Source: Aquimarina aggregata (GTDB lineage: Bacteria; Bacteroidota; Bacteroidia; Flavobacteriales; Flavobacteriaceae). Taken from it: a stretch of 64,000 nucleotides of DNA. Positions 1-9,066 of the stretch are shown here, piece by piece. Each line of letters starts with the position of its first letter. Within the stretch, counting starts at the first letter, position 1. The position numbers and the translations under genes were made by a program. The stretch covers positions 434,001 to 498,000 of the forward strand of contig NZ_LQRT01000024.1 in assembly GCF_001632745.1 (NCBI RefSeq), read 5' to 3'. The notes beneath the pieces were generated by a model. It did no database searches. It was not told where the DNA came from and saw only the letters and a program-made list of their open reading frames with translations.

Positions 1-1946
1 ATAAAATCTGGATTTTTATACACAGCTCTAGCAATTAATAACCGTTGTTTTTCTCCTCCGCTGATTCCAACTCCTTCATTTCCAATTTCGGTATTGTAAC
101 TAAGAGGTAATCTTTCTATAAAATCTTTGATATTCGCAACTTTTACAGCATGTAAAAGCTTGTCTTTATCGATGTAATCTTCTCCTAAGGCAATATTGTT
201 TGCAATGGTATCATTAAAAATATAACCATCTTGCATAACGACGCCACAATGACCTCTCCAAGTTTTTTGTGAGATATTTTCAAAATTTTGATCCCCTATT
301 TTAATAAGCCCTTTGTTAGGTTTGTAAAAACGCATTAAAGCTTTCATTAAAGTTGTTTTACCACTTCCAGATGCTCCAACAATTGCCGTCTTTTTATTAC
401 GCGGAATAACAAGATTCATGTCTTTGATAATTGGTTCTTCTGCACCGATGTACCTAAAAGTTAAGTTCTCTATTTTTATATCACCTTCAGTTGGAATTTC
501 ATAAACTTTAGCATCTTCTATGTTTTCTTCATTGTCCTGATCATGAACTTCTTTTAACCTTTCAAGACTTATTTTTGCATCTTGTGTTTCTTGAATGAAT
601 TGTAATAATTGTGATATAGGATTATTTAATTGACCTATTATGTATTGAATAGATAACATCATCCCCAAGGAGATTTGACCACTTAAAACCAAAGAGGCAG
701 ACGTAAAGGTGATGAGTATATTTTTGAATTGATTAATAGATGTAGAACCTATAGTCTGTGTTTGTTCTAATGTTAACCCTTGAGTTGCAACTTTAAATAG
801 CCTAATTTGTATAAACTCCCATCCCCAGCGTTTTTGTTTCTCTGCATTATGTAACTTAATTTCTTGCATCCCTTCGATAAGTTCGATGGTTTTGCTTTGC
901 TCATCACTCATTTGTTTAAAACGCTTATAATCTAATTCCTTTCTTTTTTTAAGGAAAAACAAAATCCAGATAACCAAAAGCGTACTTCCTATTGCAAAAA
1001 TTCCAAATATCTTAAGATTGTAATAGGCCAAAACTGCACTAAAAACTACGATGTTAAAAAAGGAAAACAGGGTATTTAAAGAAGAATTGGTTAGTAGTTT
1101 TTCAATTCTTTGATGGTCATTAATACGTTGCATTAAATCACCGGTCATTCTAGTGTCAAAATAAGATATTGGAAGGTTCATTAGCTTGATAAAGAAATCG
1201 GAAACTAGTGAAATGTTGATTCTGGTACTTAGGTGCAGTAATATCCAACCCCTTATGGCATCAATACTAATTTGACCAATGAACAACATAATTTGCGCTC
1301 CTAGGATTAGATGTATAAAGTTGATGTCTTGATTTTGAATTCCAATATCAACAATACTCTGTGTTAAAAAAGGAAATATTAATTGTAGTAAACTTCCAGC
1401 TAACAATCCAACTAGAAGTTGCATCATTAAACTTTTATATTTAAATAAATATCTAAATAAGAATGAGAATCCAGATTTACCATTGTTTACTTTATCCCAA
1501 TTGGTATCATAAAATTTAGGTGTTGTATCCAGAGATAAAATAAGCCCCTCTTGGGTTTTTTCATTAGCATTGTTTCCAATCCATGCTTCTACAAACTCCT
1601 TTTTGCTATAATCGATCAACCCATAAGATGGATCTGAGATATATACTCTGTCATTTTTAATTTTATAGACTACTACAAAATGGTATTTTTTCCAGTGTAC
1701 TATGCATGGTAGTGGCACATCTTCTTTAAAAGTTTCATAATCGGTTTTTATACCAATTGATTTGAAACCCATGTTTTCTGAAGCTTCGGCAAGTCCTAAA
1801 AAAGAACTTCCTGTCCTTGTTGTTTGACTTAAGTTGCGTATGGTTTCCAGAGGAATAACTTTGCCATGATGTTTGCTTATAATTCGCAAACATGTTGGAC
1901 CACAATCTTTGGCTCCGGGTTGTTTATAGAAAGGAAAAGTTTTCAA
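1..1946 (-). CDS. C39-peptidase ABC exporter, C-terminus cut by window edge
   Basis: An inner-membrane exporter that should cleave double-glycine leaders and export the peptide. I translated about 648 residues. An N-terminal C39 domain has the catalytic Cys near residue 15 (KDCGPTC), a His in KKYHFVVVY and an Asp in ISDPSYG. A membrane domain follows, then the ATPase with Walker A GASGSGKTT and signature ISGGEKQR; Walker B lies outside the window. No ATG exists upstream of the C39 motif. The likely start is TTG at 1946-1944, because upstream codons run into the end of the preceding gene. It is the last visible gene of the lanthipeptide operon, 33 bp after the VKOR gene, so it probably matures and exports the lanthipeptide. 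Family confident; start uncertain. Confidence 0.9.
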   Translation of the reverse strand, partial: MKTFPFYKQPGAKDCGPTCLRIISKHHGKVIPLETIRNLSQTTRTGSSFLGLAEASENMGFKSIGIKTDYETFKEDVPLPCIVHWKKYHFVVVYKIKNDRVYISDPSYGLIDYSKKEFVEAWIGNNANEKTQEGLILSLDTTPKFYDTNWDKVNNGKSGFSFLFRYLFKYKSLMMQLLVGLLAGSLLQLIFPFLTQSIVDIGIQNQDINFIHLILGAQIMLFIGQISIDAIRGWILLHLSTRINISLVSDFFIKLMNLPISYFDTRMTGDLMQRINDHQRIEKLLTNSSLNTLFSFFNIVVFSAVLAYYNLKIFGIFAIGSTLLVIWILFFLKKRKELDYKRFKQMSDEQSKTIELIEGMQEIKLHNAEKQKRWGWEFIQIRLFKVATQGLTLEQTQTIGSTSINQFKNILITFTSASLVLSGQISLGMMLSIQYIIGQLNNPISQLLQFIQETQDAKISLERLKEVHDQDNEENIEDAKVYEIPTEGDIKIENLTFRYIGAEEPIIKDMNLVIPRNKKTAIVGASGSGKTTLMKALMRFYKPNKGLIKIGDQNFENISQKTWRGHCGVVMQDGYIFNDTIANNIALGEDYIDKDKLLHAVKVANIKDFIERLPLSYNTEIGNEGVGISGGEKQRLLIARAVYKNPDF

Positions 1947-1979
1947 ATTCTTGTATTTTATGTTCTGTTTGTATATCGT

Positions 1980-3569
1980 TTAAACCAGTGTTAAATCAAC
2001 ATTATATTCCTGTTTCTCATGTAAAAAATCACTGTCGTTAATCAAATCTTGAATAAAATAATCCAGATTTTCTATATCATAGATTAGTGGGTATTGATAT
2101 CCATTAATCAGTACTACTGGGGCAAAATCTATTTGATTTTTTGCACACCATTTTTTTTGATGTATAAATGTTGTATTCGCTCTAGATTCGTTTATTTCTG
2201 AACCATATTTATCCAGCCAGTTAAAGACATTTTCGTTTTTAAACCAATCATTTAAGGCACCGGAAAAATGTTGTCTTCCTTCACTTAATTGTATAGTAAT
2301 TAAACGTTGACAAAGTAATTTGTACTCCTCGTATTCATCTTCGATATCAACATTAAGAAGTATGTCTAGATGCAGTTTTTCAGGGTACTTCTTAATTAAT
2401 TCTTCTAGAAAAAAATGAGCATTTTTACAGTGATCGCAGAAAGGGTCAGTTACTAGTGTAATTGTTACATCTGCAAGCGTATTTTTTGGTGCAATAGTAG
2501 TAATGGGGCTTTTGTTCAGAATAGCATTTTTGAATATTGAATAATTACGTAAAAAGCGAGTAGATTTAATCTCATGCGTTCTTAGGTAATTAAGCTTATT
2601 TAATATTTTTTTAAGGTAAGTCCAACCAAAAACCAATATAATTTGTATGCCTATAAATAACTGTATTGTATCAAAATTAAATTGAGGAGTTATGGTATTT
2701 AGAACAAAAACCATTTCAATAACAAGTGTAGTTAGTATAGCCAGACATATAGGACACCATTTTTTTACAATAAATTTTTGAAAATAGATAGAAGTAACAA
2801 TTATCGGAAGACTCCCTAGAAGGAGTATTTTTTGATAGATAAAATATGTTGAGGTATTATTAGAGATTGAAAAAACGAAATAAGAAATGAGTTGGGATAA
2901 AAAGAAAACTAAACTTAAATCAGAAAAACTGATTTTCTCAAAAACTTTCCATTTTTTGGAATTCAAAACGGCATTGCAGTTAGCGCTTGAAGAAATTGAG
3001 CAAAATTTATTAAAAATCCTTGAGTCAATTTTAAATAGATCTTTCAGAGAAAAAATAGAAAGTGTTAATCCAACTATTGGAAATATATAGAATAAGTTTT
3101 CTATGATCGTATTGTATTTGCTAACAAGTGAGGTAAAAAAAAGAATAGATAATAAGACTAAAGCAGAAAGAGCATATTTGTTTTTTGACTTTCTAGGTTG
3201 GTTTTCTGTGGTTTTATGATCTAATAAAAGCACAATACCTTTCCAACGTTGTTTTAGGTGAGCCAAAGAAGTCTTTTTTGAATCTAGGTAATAAGTATTG
3301 TTTTTTTTCTGTATTTGGTGTAGATCTTGTTTTGCATATCGACCTTTTAAGAACGTAAGATAATGATCTGGTGTTATATCAATATCTTTAAAATCAACAC
3401 TGTAAGCGTCACAATTAATTTCAAAATATGCTAAAGTATCTATTACAGATGTTATGTTTGGGTACTTAGGATGTGTTAATAACCTAAAACCAAAGGCTTC
3501 TTTATCCAAAGAAATGTTTTGTTGCTTTGAATAGCTTAGTATTGATTGTAAAAGATTATTATTTTCCAT
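1980..3569 (-). CDS. Inactive C39-like + VKOR + thioredoxin-fold membrane protein
   Basis: A 529-residue protein with three parts. Residues 1-117 resemble a C39 peptidase fold but lack the catalytic CGP motif. Residues 130-325 carry several membrane helices and the vitamin K epoxide reductase cysteines: a loop pair C190/C198 and a CPIC motif at 272-275. Residues 366-520 are a DsbA/thioredoxin domain with CDHC at 378-381. VKOR-thioredoxin fusions make or reshuffle disulfides in the periplasm. Here, between LanC and the exporter, the protein could keep precursor cysteines in the right redox state or help the exporter; that role is inferred. The start gives a full N-terminal domain and lies 34 bp after lanC. 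Confidence 0.85.
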   Translation of the reverse strand: MENNNLLQSILSYSKQQNISLDKEAFGFRLLTHPKYPNITSVIDTLAYFEINCDAYSVDFKDIDITPDHYLTFLKGRYAKQDLHQIQKKNNTYYLDSKKTSLAHLKQRWKGIVLLLDHKTTENQPRKSKNKYALSALVLLSILFFTSLVSKYNTIIENLFYIFPIVGLTLSIFSLKDLFKIDSRIFNKFCSISSSANCNAVLNSKKWKVFEKISFSDLSLVFFLSQLISYFVFSISNNTSTYFIYQKILLLGSLPIIVTSIYFQKFIVKKWCPICLAILTTLVIEMVFVLNTITPQFNFDTIQLFIGIQIILVFGWTYLKKILNKLNYLRTHEIKSTRFLRNYSIFKNAILNKSPITTIAPKNTLADVTITLVTDPFCDHCKNAHFFLEELIKKYPEKLHLDILLNVDIEDEYEEYKLLCQRLITIQLSEGRQHFSGALNDWFKNENVFNWLDKYGSEINESRANTTFIHQKKWCAKNQIDFAPVVLINGYQYPLIYDIENLDYFIQDLINDSDFLHEKQEYNVDLTLV

Positions 3570-3603
3570 CTGTCGATTTTTAGTTTTTTAAACAATTAAG
3601 GTT

Positions 3604-4827
3604 TTAGAATAACATAAAGAAGTCGCTCCAATCATATTGGTTGTAGTGTAACGATAGTAATACTAATCCTGTTCCGCATAACCCATTAAGAACAGAGACT
3701 TGATCCATTGTATACGAAGAATCTTCATTTTGTCTATACCAAGGCAAGTAGATATCGCCTTGTATGTTTAATTGTTTTTCTAGATTTTCTAGTAGTTGTT
3801 TTTTCCAAAAATCAATTCGTTTGTCTAGAGTAGTATTTTTTAATTGATTATTGATTTTTTGAAAGATGTAAGTTATTCCACTAAGACCATGGCAAAATCC
3901 AGTATCAAAAAAAGAATAGTCTTCATAATGATCTAGTTTAGAATTGCTCATTCTTCTAAGCACAATACTATTTAAGAGTGTTTGAATTTCTTTTTTTAAG
4001 TCATCTCTTTTTAGAATTTTGCTGGCATATAATAATGTATTTGCAATACCTAGATCTCCGTAACACCAACCTAAACGACTGTTCATATTTCTTAGGTGTA
4101 CATCTTCAGAAAAATAGTCTGGAAATTGACTTAGAAGTTTCGTCTCATTTTTGAAGCAAATAAAGCTCTTTATAATCCCTTCAATTAAAGTATCTATATG
4201 TTCGTGTTTGTATCCTAATTCTTTTAATCTTACAAGAAATGCTAGTATGCCTGGGAGACCATGCGCCATACCCAAATTAACAAGTTCTTTGTTATCCTCG
4301 TTTTGATCGTACCAAAAGATACCTTGATCTGTTTCTTGACGATGCTCATATAGTGAATTTAAAAATTGATCAATTAATCCATTTACTTTTTCTTTATCCT
4401 GGTTTTTAGAATTTATAAAGTATAATAGTTTACCAATACTACCGTGCATTGGATCAAAGTGATTGGTTTTAAAATCAATGGATAACGATTGTAGCAGATA
4501 TTCTTCAAGCCCTTCTAGAATTTTTTCATCTTCTATGATATTACATTTCATTAGATATTGAATCACATAAAATATTCCTTCAAATCCTTCAAAGAATCCA
4601 GAACCTAGATTTCGTTCGCCAAATACTTGAGTTAATGTTTTAAGAAGCTTTAATGCTTTTTGTTTGTAGATATCTTCATTCGTATATCGATATAATGTTG
4701 CTTCAAAAATCAAAGCCCCAAGATCATTATGAATTGTTGGAATTTCCATTTTTTCAGCTTTTTCAAAAAGAATAGATTCTATTTTTTTTATCTGTGTTTC
4801 TATCATTTTTAGTGTATTTATAAGCAA
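3604..4827 (-). CDS. LanC-like lanthionine synthetase (cyclase)
   Basis: A 407-residue all-helical LanC family protein that adds Cys thiols to dehydrated Ser/Thr to form (methyl)lanthionine rings. The zinc ligands expected from NisC are all present: Cys255 in WCYGDLG and Cys312-His313 in GFCHGLSG. A catalytic-type His189 lies in GMAHGLPG. Further barrel repeats are DPMHGSIG (125-132) and GLCGTG near the end. The length is normal for the family. It lies downstream of the two precursor genes and upstream of the VKOR gene in the same direction. With the split LanB this makes a complete class I modification set. Confidence 0.93.
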   Translation of the reverse strand: MLINTLKMIETQIKKIESILFEKAEKMEIPTIHNDLGALIFEATLYRYTNEDIYKQKALKLLKTLTQVFGERNLGSGFFEGFEGIFYVIQYLMKCNIIEDEKILEGLEEYLLQSLSIDFKTNHFDPMHGSIGKLLYFINSKNQDKEKVNGLIDQFLNSLYEHRQETDQGIFWYDQNEDNKELVNLGMAHGLPGILAFLVRLKELGYKHEHIDTLIEGIIKSFICFKNETKLLSQFPDYFSEDVHLRNMNSRLGWCYGDLGIANTLLYASKILKRDDLKKEIQTLLNSIVLRRMSNSKLDHYEDYSFFDTGFCHGLSGITYIFQKINNQLKNTTLDKRIDFWKKQLLENLEKQLNIQGDIYLPWYRQNEDSSYTMDQVSVLNGLCGTGLVLLSLHYNQYDWSDFFMLF

Positions 4828-5014
4828 CTTTTGTGATTGTCGAATTGTAGTATCATTTTTCTGAATGAAATAAGTCTTGTACTACTGTAGAAAATAATTT
4901 TATTGTTAAAAAAGAATTTCTTTGTTTAACTTTACCTCTTGAGAAGTAGTTTTTCTATTGCTTCGTATTAATACTTATTTTTTCCATGCACATATGGAAT
5001 TAAATTAGGAGAGA

Positions 5015-5050
5015 TTTTGCCAGCAATTTTTAGACCTTTTGCTGGCAAAA
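5015..5050 (-). terminator. Stem-loop downstream of lanthipeptide precursor copy 2
   Basis: A perfect 12-bp inverted repeat (arms 5015-5026 and 5039-5050, TTTTGCCAGCAA) with a 12-nt loop, 86 bp after the precursor stop on the minus strand. The run of T after the stem is short, so it may act as a partial terminator or RNA-stabilising hairpin, giving more precursor than LanC message. Confidence 0.55.
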
Positions 5051-5135
5051 ATCTAAACCTCCTATGAGAAGAACATTCAGGTTTGGTTATCATGGGATGT
5101 TTGTCAAAATAACGGTTACCTGTTTGTTGCTTTAA

Positions 5136-5303
5136 TTACTCAATTGTAATTACAAGATTTGTTGGATCCTCGCAGCAAGGTTTTCCTTTTCTTGTACTTC
5201 TTTTACAACTAGCAAGACAGATTTCAATCCCTCCGTTTACACTTGCCATTTCATCGTTGTCCATTTTAGAGATAGTCTCTTTGTTTAAATTTAATTTATT
5301 CAT
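5136..5303 (-). CDS. Class I lanthipeptide precursor, copy 2
   Basis: A 55-residue peptide read directly from the minus strand. The leader starts MNKLNLNKETISKMD and ends MASVNGG at residues 19-25, a double-glycine cleavage site for a C39 protease. The core (26-55) has four cysteines (C29, C33, C43, C44) and five Ser/Thr (S32, S36, T37, T48, T53) available for lanthionine chemistry, in a basic middle and a hydrophobic C-terminus. The KLNLNKETI leader start is typical of Bacteroidota class I lanthipeptides such as the pinensin group. The protein is identical to copy 1 upstream. Confidence 0.92.
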   Translation of the reverse strand: MNKLNLNKETISKMDNDEMASVNGGIEICLASCKRSTRKGKPCCEDPTNLVITIE

Positions 5304-5393
5304 TGTTTTGATTTTTGTGAAGTAGTTTTTTTAGTACTTCGTATTAATACTCATTGTTTTTCCATGCACACATGGAATTAGATTAAGAGAGAT

Positions 5394-5429
5394 TTTGCCA
5401 ACAGTTTTTAGACCTTTTGCTGGCAAAAA
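5394..5429 (-). terminator. Stem-loop downstream of lanthipeptide precursor copy 1
   Basis: The counterpart of the 5015-5050 hairpin in the other repeat unit. Arms 5394-5405 and 5418-5429 pair with mismatches at the loop side. It lies between the two precursor genes and may terminate part of transcription or stabilise the upstream message. Confidence 0.45.
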
Positions 5430-5512
5430 TCTAAACCTCTTAATTTGGAAAATACTTAGGCTTGGTTATCGATATACATACCAAAATAACGGTTACCTGT
5501 TTGTTGTTTTAA

Positions 5513-5680
5513 TTACTCAATTGTAATTACAAGATTTGTTGGATCCTCGCAGCAAGGCTTTCCTTTTCTTGTACTTCTTTTACAACTAGCAAGACAGATT
5601 TCAATCCCTCCGTTTACACTTGCCATTTCATCGTTGTCCATTTTAGAAATGGTTTCTTTGTTTAAATTTAATTTGTTCAT
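5513..5680 (-). CDS. Class I lanthipeptide precursor, copy 1
   Basis: The gene nearest to the dehydratase genes, 45 bp after the LanB elimination-domain stop. The 55-residue product has exactly the same sequence as copy 2: leader to VNGG at residue 25, then a core with C29, C33, C43, C44. The five base differences between copies are all silent. The start codon is preceded by an A-rich stretch, as expected in Bacteroidota. Duplicated identical precursors probably raise dosage. Confidence 0.92.
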   Translation of the reverse strand: MNKLNLNKETISKMDNDEMASVNGGIEICLASCKRSTRKGKPCCEDPTNLVITIE

Positions 5681-5725
5681 TGTTGAAAATTTTAAAAATT
5701 ACCTACTCTTTAAAGGATTTTCGGC

Positions 5726-6622
5726 TTACTCCTGTGCTATTAATACTTTTTTTGGTACACTATTTTTCATTTGTGCAGCTTTGCTTCTATAATATTGATA
5801 TAGATAATTATAGAGTACCCATTCGTTTAATCGTTGATTGGATTTAAAAAGGCGATTGCAATGCATATGAATGTAACTACTCAATAAATCAGGAAGATCT
5901 AATTTGGTTTTCATGCCTTTATTTTTTCTAGCAATTTGAGAAACAACCCTTTTATTTTCTTCTAGATAATTTTGAAGAACCATATCAAATTCTTCATTTG
6001 TATTTTGATCCATTATTTGATTAATATCGCTTCTATTGTTTCTAAATTTTTTAGATAGTTGCCGGTTTATATCTGTATTAGCACCCATTTCTTGATCAAA
6101 ATCTTTTTTCAAGCCCTCAAAAAAATCTCTTTTTTGAATTACACTCATATTCCAGGCATCTAAAAATGTATCGATCGTTTTTATGCCCCATAACCACCTT
6201 TGATTATCATTGGTAACTCTAGAGATTAGGTATACTATTAATCTACTGTTGATAAAAAATATAGATTCGGATTCGTCTATAGTTTCATTGCCATATCTTT
6301 CTAACTCTCTTTTATAAGTATCTGCAACGACCTTTTTTATGGTCTTATCGTTTATATATGGCAGTATAGCTTTATGTAACGATTGGATCACATAGTTAAG
6401 ATTTTGAGGATCTAAGACTCTAAATCTAATACGCACATGTCTCTCTGTATCTTTATAATTAATGAAGAACCATTTATCTATTACATTTTCTTCTAATAAT
6501 TGGTTTGCAATAGGCGTAAGTGTTTTGGTTAAAAAGATATCCGAGATTCGTGATCCCATATATAATTTATAGTATAGCCACTCACTTCCTATAAAAAAAT
6601 AACGCTGTACTTTTGGTGTCAT
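5726..6622 (-). CDS. Lanthipeptide dehydratase, elimination (SpaB C-terminal) protein
   Basis: A 298-residue protein of the thiopeptide-type bacteriocin biosynthesis / Lant_dehydr_C family. It opens with the typical RYFFIGSEWLYYKLYMGS segment and contains the FINYKDTERHVRIRFR strand. In single-chain LanB enzymes this domain removes glutamate from glutamyl-Ser/Thr to give dehydroalanine or dehydrobutyrine. Here it is a separate gene 9 bp after the glutamylation subunit, a two-protein LanB as known for thiopeptides and pinensins. The precursors follow directly. Confidence 0.9.
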   Translation of the reverse strand: MTPKVQRYFFIGSEWLYYKLYMGSRISDIFLTKTLTPIANQLLEENVIDKWFFINYKDTERHVRIRFRVLDPQNLNYVIQSLHKAILPYINDKTIKKVVADTYKRELERYGNETIDESESIFFINSRLIVYLISRVTNDNQRWLWGIKTIDTFLDAWNMSVIQKRDFFEGLKKDFDQEMGANTDINRQLSKKFRNNRSDINQIMDQNTNEEFDMVLQNYLEENKRVVSQIARKNKGMKTKLDLPDLLSSYIHMHCNRLFKSNQRLNEWVLYNYLYQYYRSKAAQMKNSVPKKVLIAQE

Positions 6623-6631
6623 ATCCGGTTC

Positions 6632-8794
6632 TTATTTTTGTTTGATGAATGAAAAAAACAGCTCGTTACAAAATGCTTCTCCTTGTCTGGTTACCAATGC
6701 ATTTTCTTCGTCAAATAAATACTCTGCCAAAGTAATTTGAGATCGTTTTTTTATAGTCGACAGAAATGTTTGTACACTTAAGGGATGGTCTAAGTCTATT
6801 AACAATTCATTATCATCATCTTTCAGCATTATTTTTTGCGGTAATTTCTTTTCTTTTCTCCATTCAGTTAGATCATCTAGTTGAATAATTTTTTGAATTT
6901 CTTTTTTTCCAATTGTCCATTGAGCAAGAGAAAGTATTATATTTTTATAGCGCACTCTTGGCAAGAAATTTCTGTTTTGTGCAGCATTTCCCCAATCGAA
7001 TTCTAGATTTTCACGTAGATTCTGTGTTTGGATGTCGCATAAAAAGTGATAAATAGGCAAAGCGTTGTAAGAGAAATTATGAGCAGTTGCCATACGAGGC
7101 ATAATCTCTTTATTTAATTTTTTTGAGAACAATACAATTCTATCATTTTCTACAGATACTAGAATATCATCAATGGGTATTTGTTGCTCAACAGGTAATG
7201 TGCTTTTTGTTAGATAAGGAATTTCATATGCTCTAAGATGACTCCTATTAATGATATTACCGGTTCTTTTTTCTGGGAGATGAGCGATTTCGGCAAAAAT
7301 CACATCTTTTTTCTCGCTTTCTTTTTTGGTAATTTTCTTTAGAAGCTGATCAATTTTTTTATCTGCTTGTGTAAATCGTCCAAGCATGTAGGTGGCAGAA
7401 GCTCCTCCTACATAGGACATATTAATTAATGGATTGTCACTATCATTATTAAATACATGGGCGATAACAGTAAAAGACAATGGTAGATTATTCCAATTTT
7501 CTTTAAAGTAATCAAGATCACTTTCTGTAAGAAACATTTCTGTTGCGTCTTTATCTAACTCGATTAATTTTTTATTTAAGAATCCATCTATTCTAGTCCA
7601 TCTTATTTTTTTGTGCTGGGCGGTATAGTTCTTTTTAGATATATTTAGATCATTAATTAAGGGAGATATATCATAATCATCTTCATTATTAAAGCCATAG
7701 CCTACACCAGTTTCTACATCTAAAGCAAGCGATAGAGGGACTTGTTCTTCTTCGAATATGGCGAAGAATCTATTTCTAAAATTTGTTAGCTTTTCATCTT
7801 CTCGGTATGGAACAAGCTTATTAAGAAGCTGTACTCCTTTTTGTATATCTTTTATTACTTTTTCTGAAAGTGTGTTGGAGGCTGCTGAGATAATTAAATC
7901 GGTCTGAAACAAGTATTTTTTATTATAGCTAATTTCAAATGAATCTAGTAATTCAGATAGTTTTTCGTAATACGAAAAGTTATTGGTATACTTACTATTG
8001 TCTAGAGTTTCTAAAAGCTCTTTTATTTGTTTTAATCTATTTTTTATGTCTTGATCAGGAATAGTATCCACTAATATTTCTAAGTAATTTTTTCCTGTTA
8101 CAGAAGGTGAAATAGAGCTTATTAATATTTGATTGTCGATAAGTTGATGAACAAAAGCCGTCGCGTCTTCTATTGAGACTTCTGGATCTACAATAAATTG
8201 TGCTAATTCCTTGATTTTTATGCCTTTTTTAGTGTGATTTAAGATGTGTTCTATGAATTCTGAATTGTCAATAGATACCGTAAAATGACGTCGATTAGCA
8301 TTTTGGTACCGATATTCTATATACCTTTGTTTATTGCCGACAGGATATAAACTAGTGTTTGGATAATAGGTGAGTTCACTTCTGATTTGGGTTGTTTTTT
8401 CTAATTGTTGAACCAATGTACAGATGTAACTCATGTCAATTCTGGTAAATCTTTTGTGATGTTCAGAAGAGTTAAGTTCTATTTTGGTTTGCTCATCAAT
8501 AGTGCCAACAGAGCAGCCGCTAAATAATCCAAAAGGTGTGCATCGATGGCCCATTCTAAGAAGATACTTATGTAAAGATTGAATCAATCGATCCGGATCT
8601 TTCATTTCTTTTCCGTTAAGATATTTTGTCATTTCCTGATGTAATTCTGGAGAAGCCAAGAAAATAGCTTCGGATACAATTGGAGATGCGCATAGTTCTT
8701 TGATTTTATCAACAGTAAGACCTGAGACTTCTGTAGAGGCTAAGTTGTGTGTTCTTAGAACATACTCATCGGCTGGTGTATAGATTTCTGTCAT
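6632..8794 (-). CDS. Lanthipeptide dehydratase, glutamylation (LanB N-terminal) protein
   Basis: A 720-residue Lant_dehydr_N protein. Recognisable stretches are the opening with the LAST and SPIVSEAIFLASPEL segments, the HRCTPFGLFSG motif near residue 90, and a long C-terminal region with LPRVRYKNIILSLAQW and LIDLDHPLSVQTF. The family transfers glutamate from Glu-tRNA to precursor Ser/Thr. The chain stops where single-chain LanB continues into the elimination domain, so the enzyme is split. It is the first gene of the operon. Its promoter and a paired palindromic operator lie about 190-270 bp upstream. Confidence 0.92.
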   Translation of the reverse strand: MTEIYTPADEYVLRTHNLASTEVSGLTVDKIKELCASPIVSEAIFLASPELHQEMTKYLNGKEMKDPDRLIQSLHKYLLRMGHRCTPFGLFSGCSVGTIDEQTKIELNSSEHHKRFTRIDMSYICTLVQQLEKTTQIRSELTYYPNTSLYPVGNKQRYIEYRYQNANRRHFTVSIDNSEFIEHILNHTKKGIKIKELAQFIVDPEVSIEDATAFVHQLIDNQILISSISPSVTGKNYLEILVDTIPDQDIKNRLKQIKELLETLDNSKYTNNFSYYEKLSELLDSFEISYNKKYLFQTDLIISAASNTLSEKVIKDIQKGVQLLNKLVPYREDEKLTNFRNRFFAIFEEEQVPLSLALDVETGVGYGFNNEDDYDISPLINDLNISKKNYTAQHKKIRWTRIDGFLNKKLIELDKDATEMFLTESDLDYFKENWNNLPLSFTVIAHVFNNDSDNPLINMSYVGGASATYMLGRFTQADKKIDQLLKKITKKESEKKDVIFAEIAHLPEKRTGNIINRSHLRAYEIPYLTKSTLPVEQQIPIDDILVSVENDRIVLFSKKLNKEIMPRMATAHNFSYNALPIYHFLCDIQTQNLRENLEFDWGNAAQNRNFLPRVRYKNIILSLAQWTIGKKEIQKIIQLDDLTEWRKEKKLPQKIMLKDDDNELLIDLDHPLSVQTFLSTIKKRSQITLAEYLFDEENALVTRQGEAFCNELFFSFIKQK

Positions 8795-8987
8795 CTTCTG
8801 TTATTTTTAGTTTTTTACTAGGTTATAATTCAGTAAGTCTTTTTAAATCTAAAAAAAGGTTACTGCAGATTTTACAACTTCAAATATGATTTCTGTTACT
8901 TCAAAAACATAGTGTGTGAATATGGATATCATTTTATTTGAAATTTAATGTTGAAAGTTTGTCGTCTGTTTTTCATTTTGACTTGAG

Positions 8988-9019
8988 CAAATATATGTTC
9001 GATAAAACCTTAAAAACAA
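8988..9019 (-). promoter_or_regulatory. Promoter of the lanthipeptide operon
   Basis: On the minus strand TATATTTG (8995-8988) matches the Bacteroidota -7 box TAnnTTTG. A TTG at 9019-9017 lies 21 bp upstream as the -33 box. The leader to lanB would be about 190 nt. The same spacing recurs at 21658-21689 and 27015-27046. Confidence 0.65.
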
Positions 9020-9034
9020 GGCTAGTAACCTATG

Positions 9035-9066
9035 ATTCATGAATAACCAGCAGACTATTTATGAAT
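9035..9066. promoter_or_regulatory. Paired palindromic operator upstream of lanB promoter
   Basis: ATTCATGAAT (9035-9044) and ATTTATGAAT (9057-9066) are 22 bp apart, on the same face of the helix, 15 bp upstream of the -33 box. The geometry fits an activator site. The same arrangement is found at 21705-21738, so the TPR-AraC proteins encoded next door are the obvious candidates to bind it (inference). Confidence 0.65.

Larger units (their letters stand above)
4939..5680 (-). repeat. Tandem duplication of a lanthipeptide precursor unit
   Basis: Two units of about 365 bp (about 4939-5303 and 5317-5680) repeat with a period of 377 bp. Each has a precursor gene, a short downstream gap and a stem-loop. 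The coding parts differ at 5 of 168 positions, all synonymous. The flanks have diverged more, with small indels. The pattern indicates duplication followed by selection or gene conversion acting on the peptide. Confidence 0.95.

Noticed and set aside
2887..3090. Plus-strand frame inside the VKOR gene
   Set aside because: Shadow of the real minus-strand gene, Lys/Leu/Glu-rich from AT-rich antisense sequence.
4939..5680. Repeats considered as a CRISPR or mobile element
   Set aside because: Only two long units, each containing a gene and hairpin, with no short regular spacers, transposase or terminal inverted repeats. A simple tandem duplication explains them.
9039..9066. LytTR-type binding repeats at 21-22 bp spacing
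   Set aside because: Spacing fits LytTR sites, but the halves are palindromic ATTC-nn-GAAT and no LytTR protein is encoded nearby, while AraC-type proteins are.
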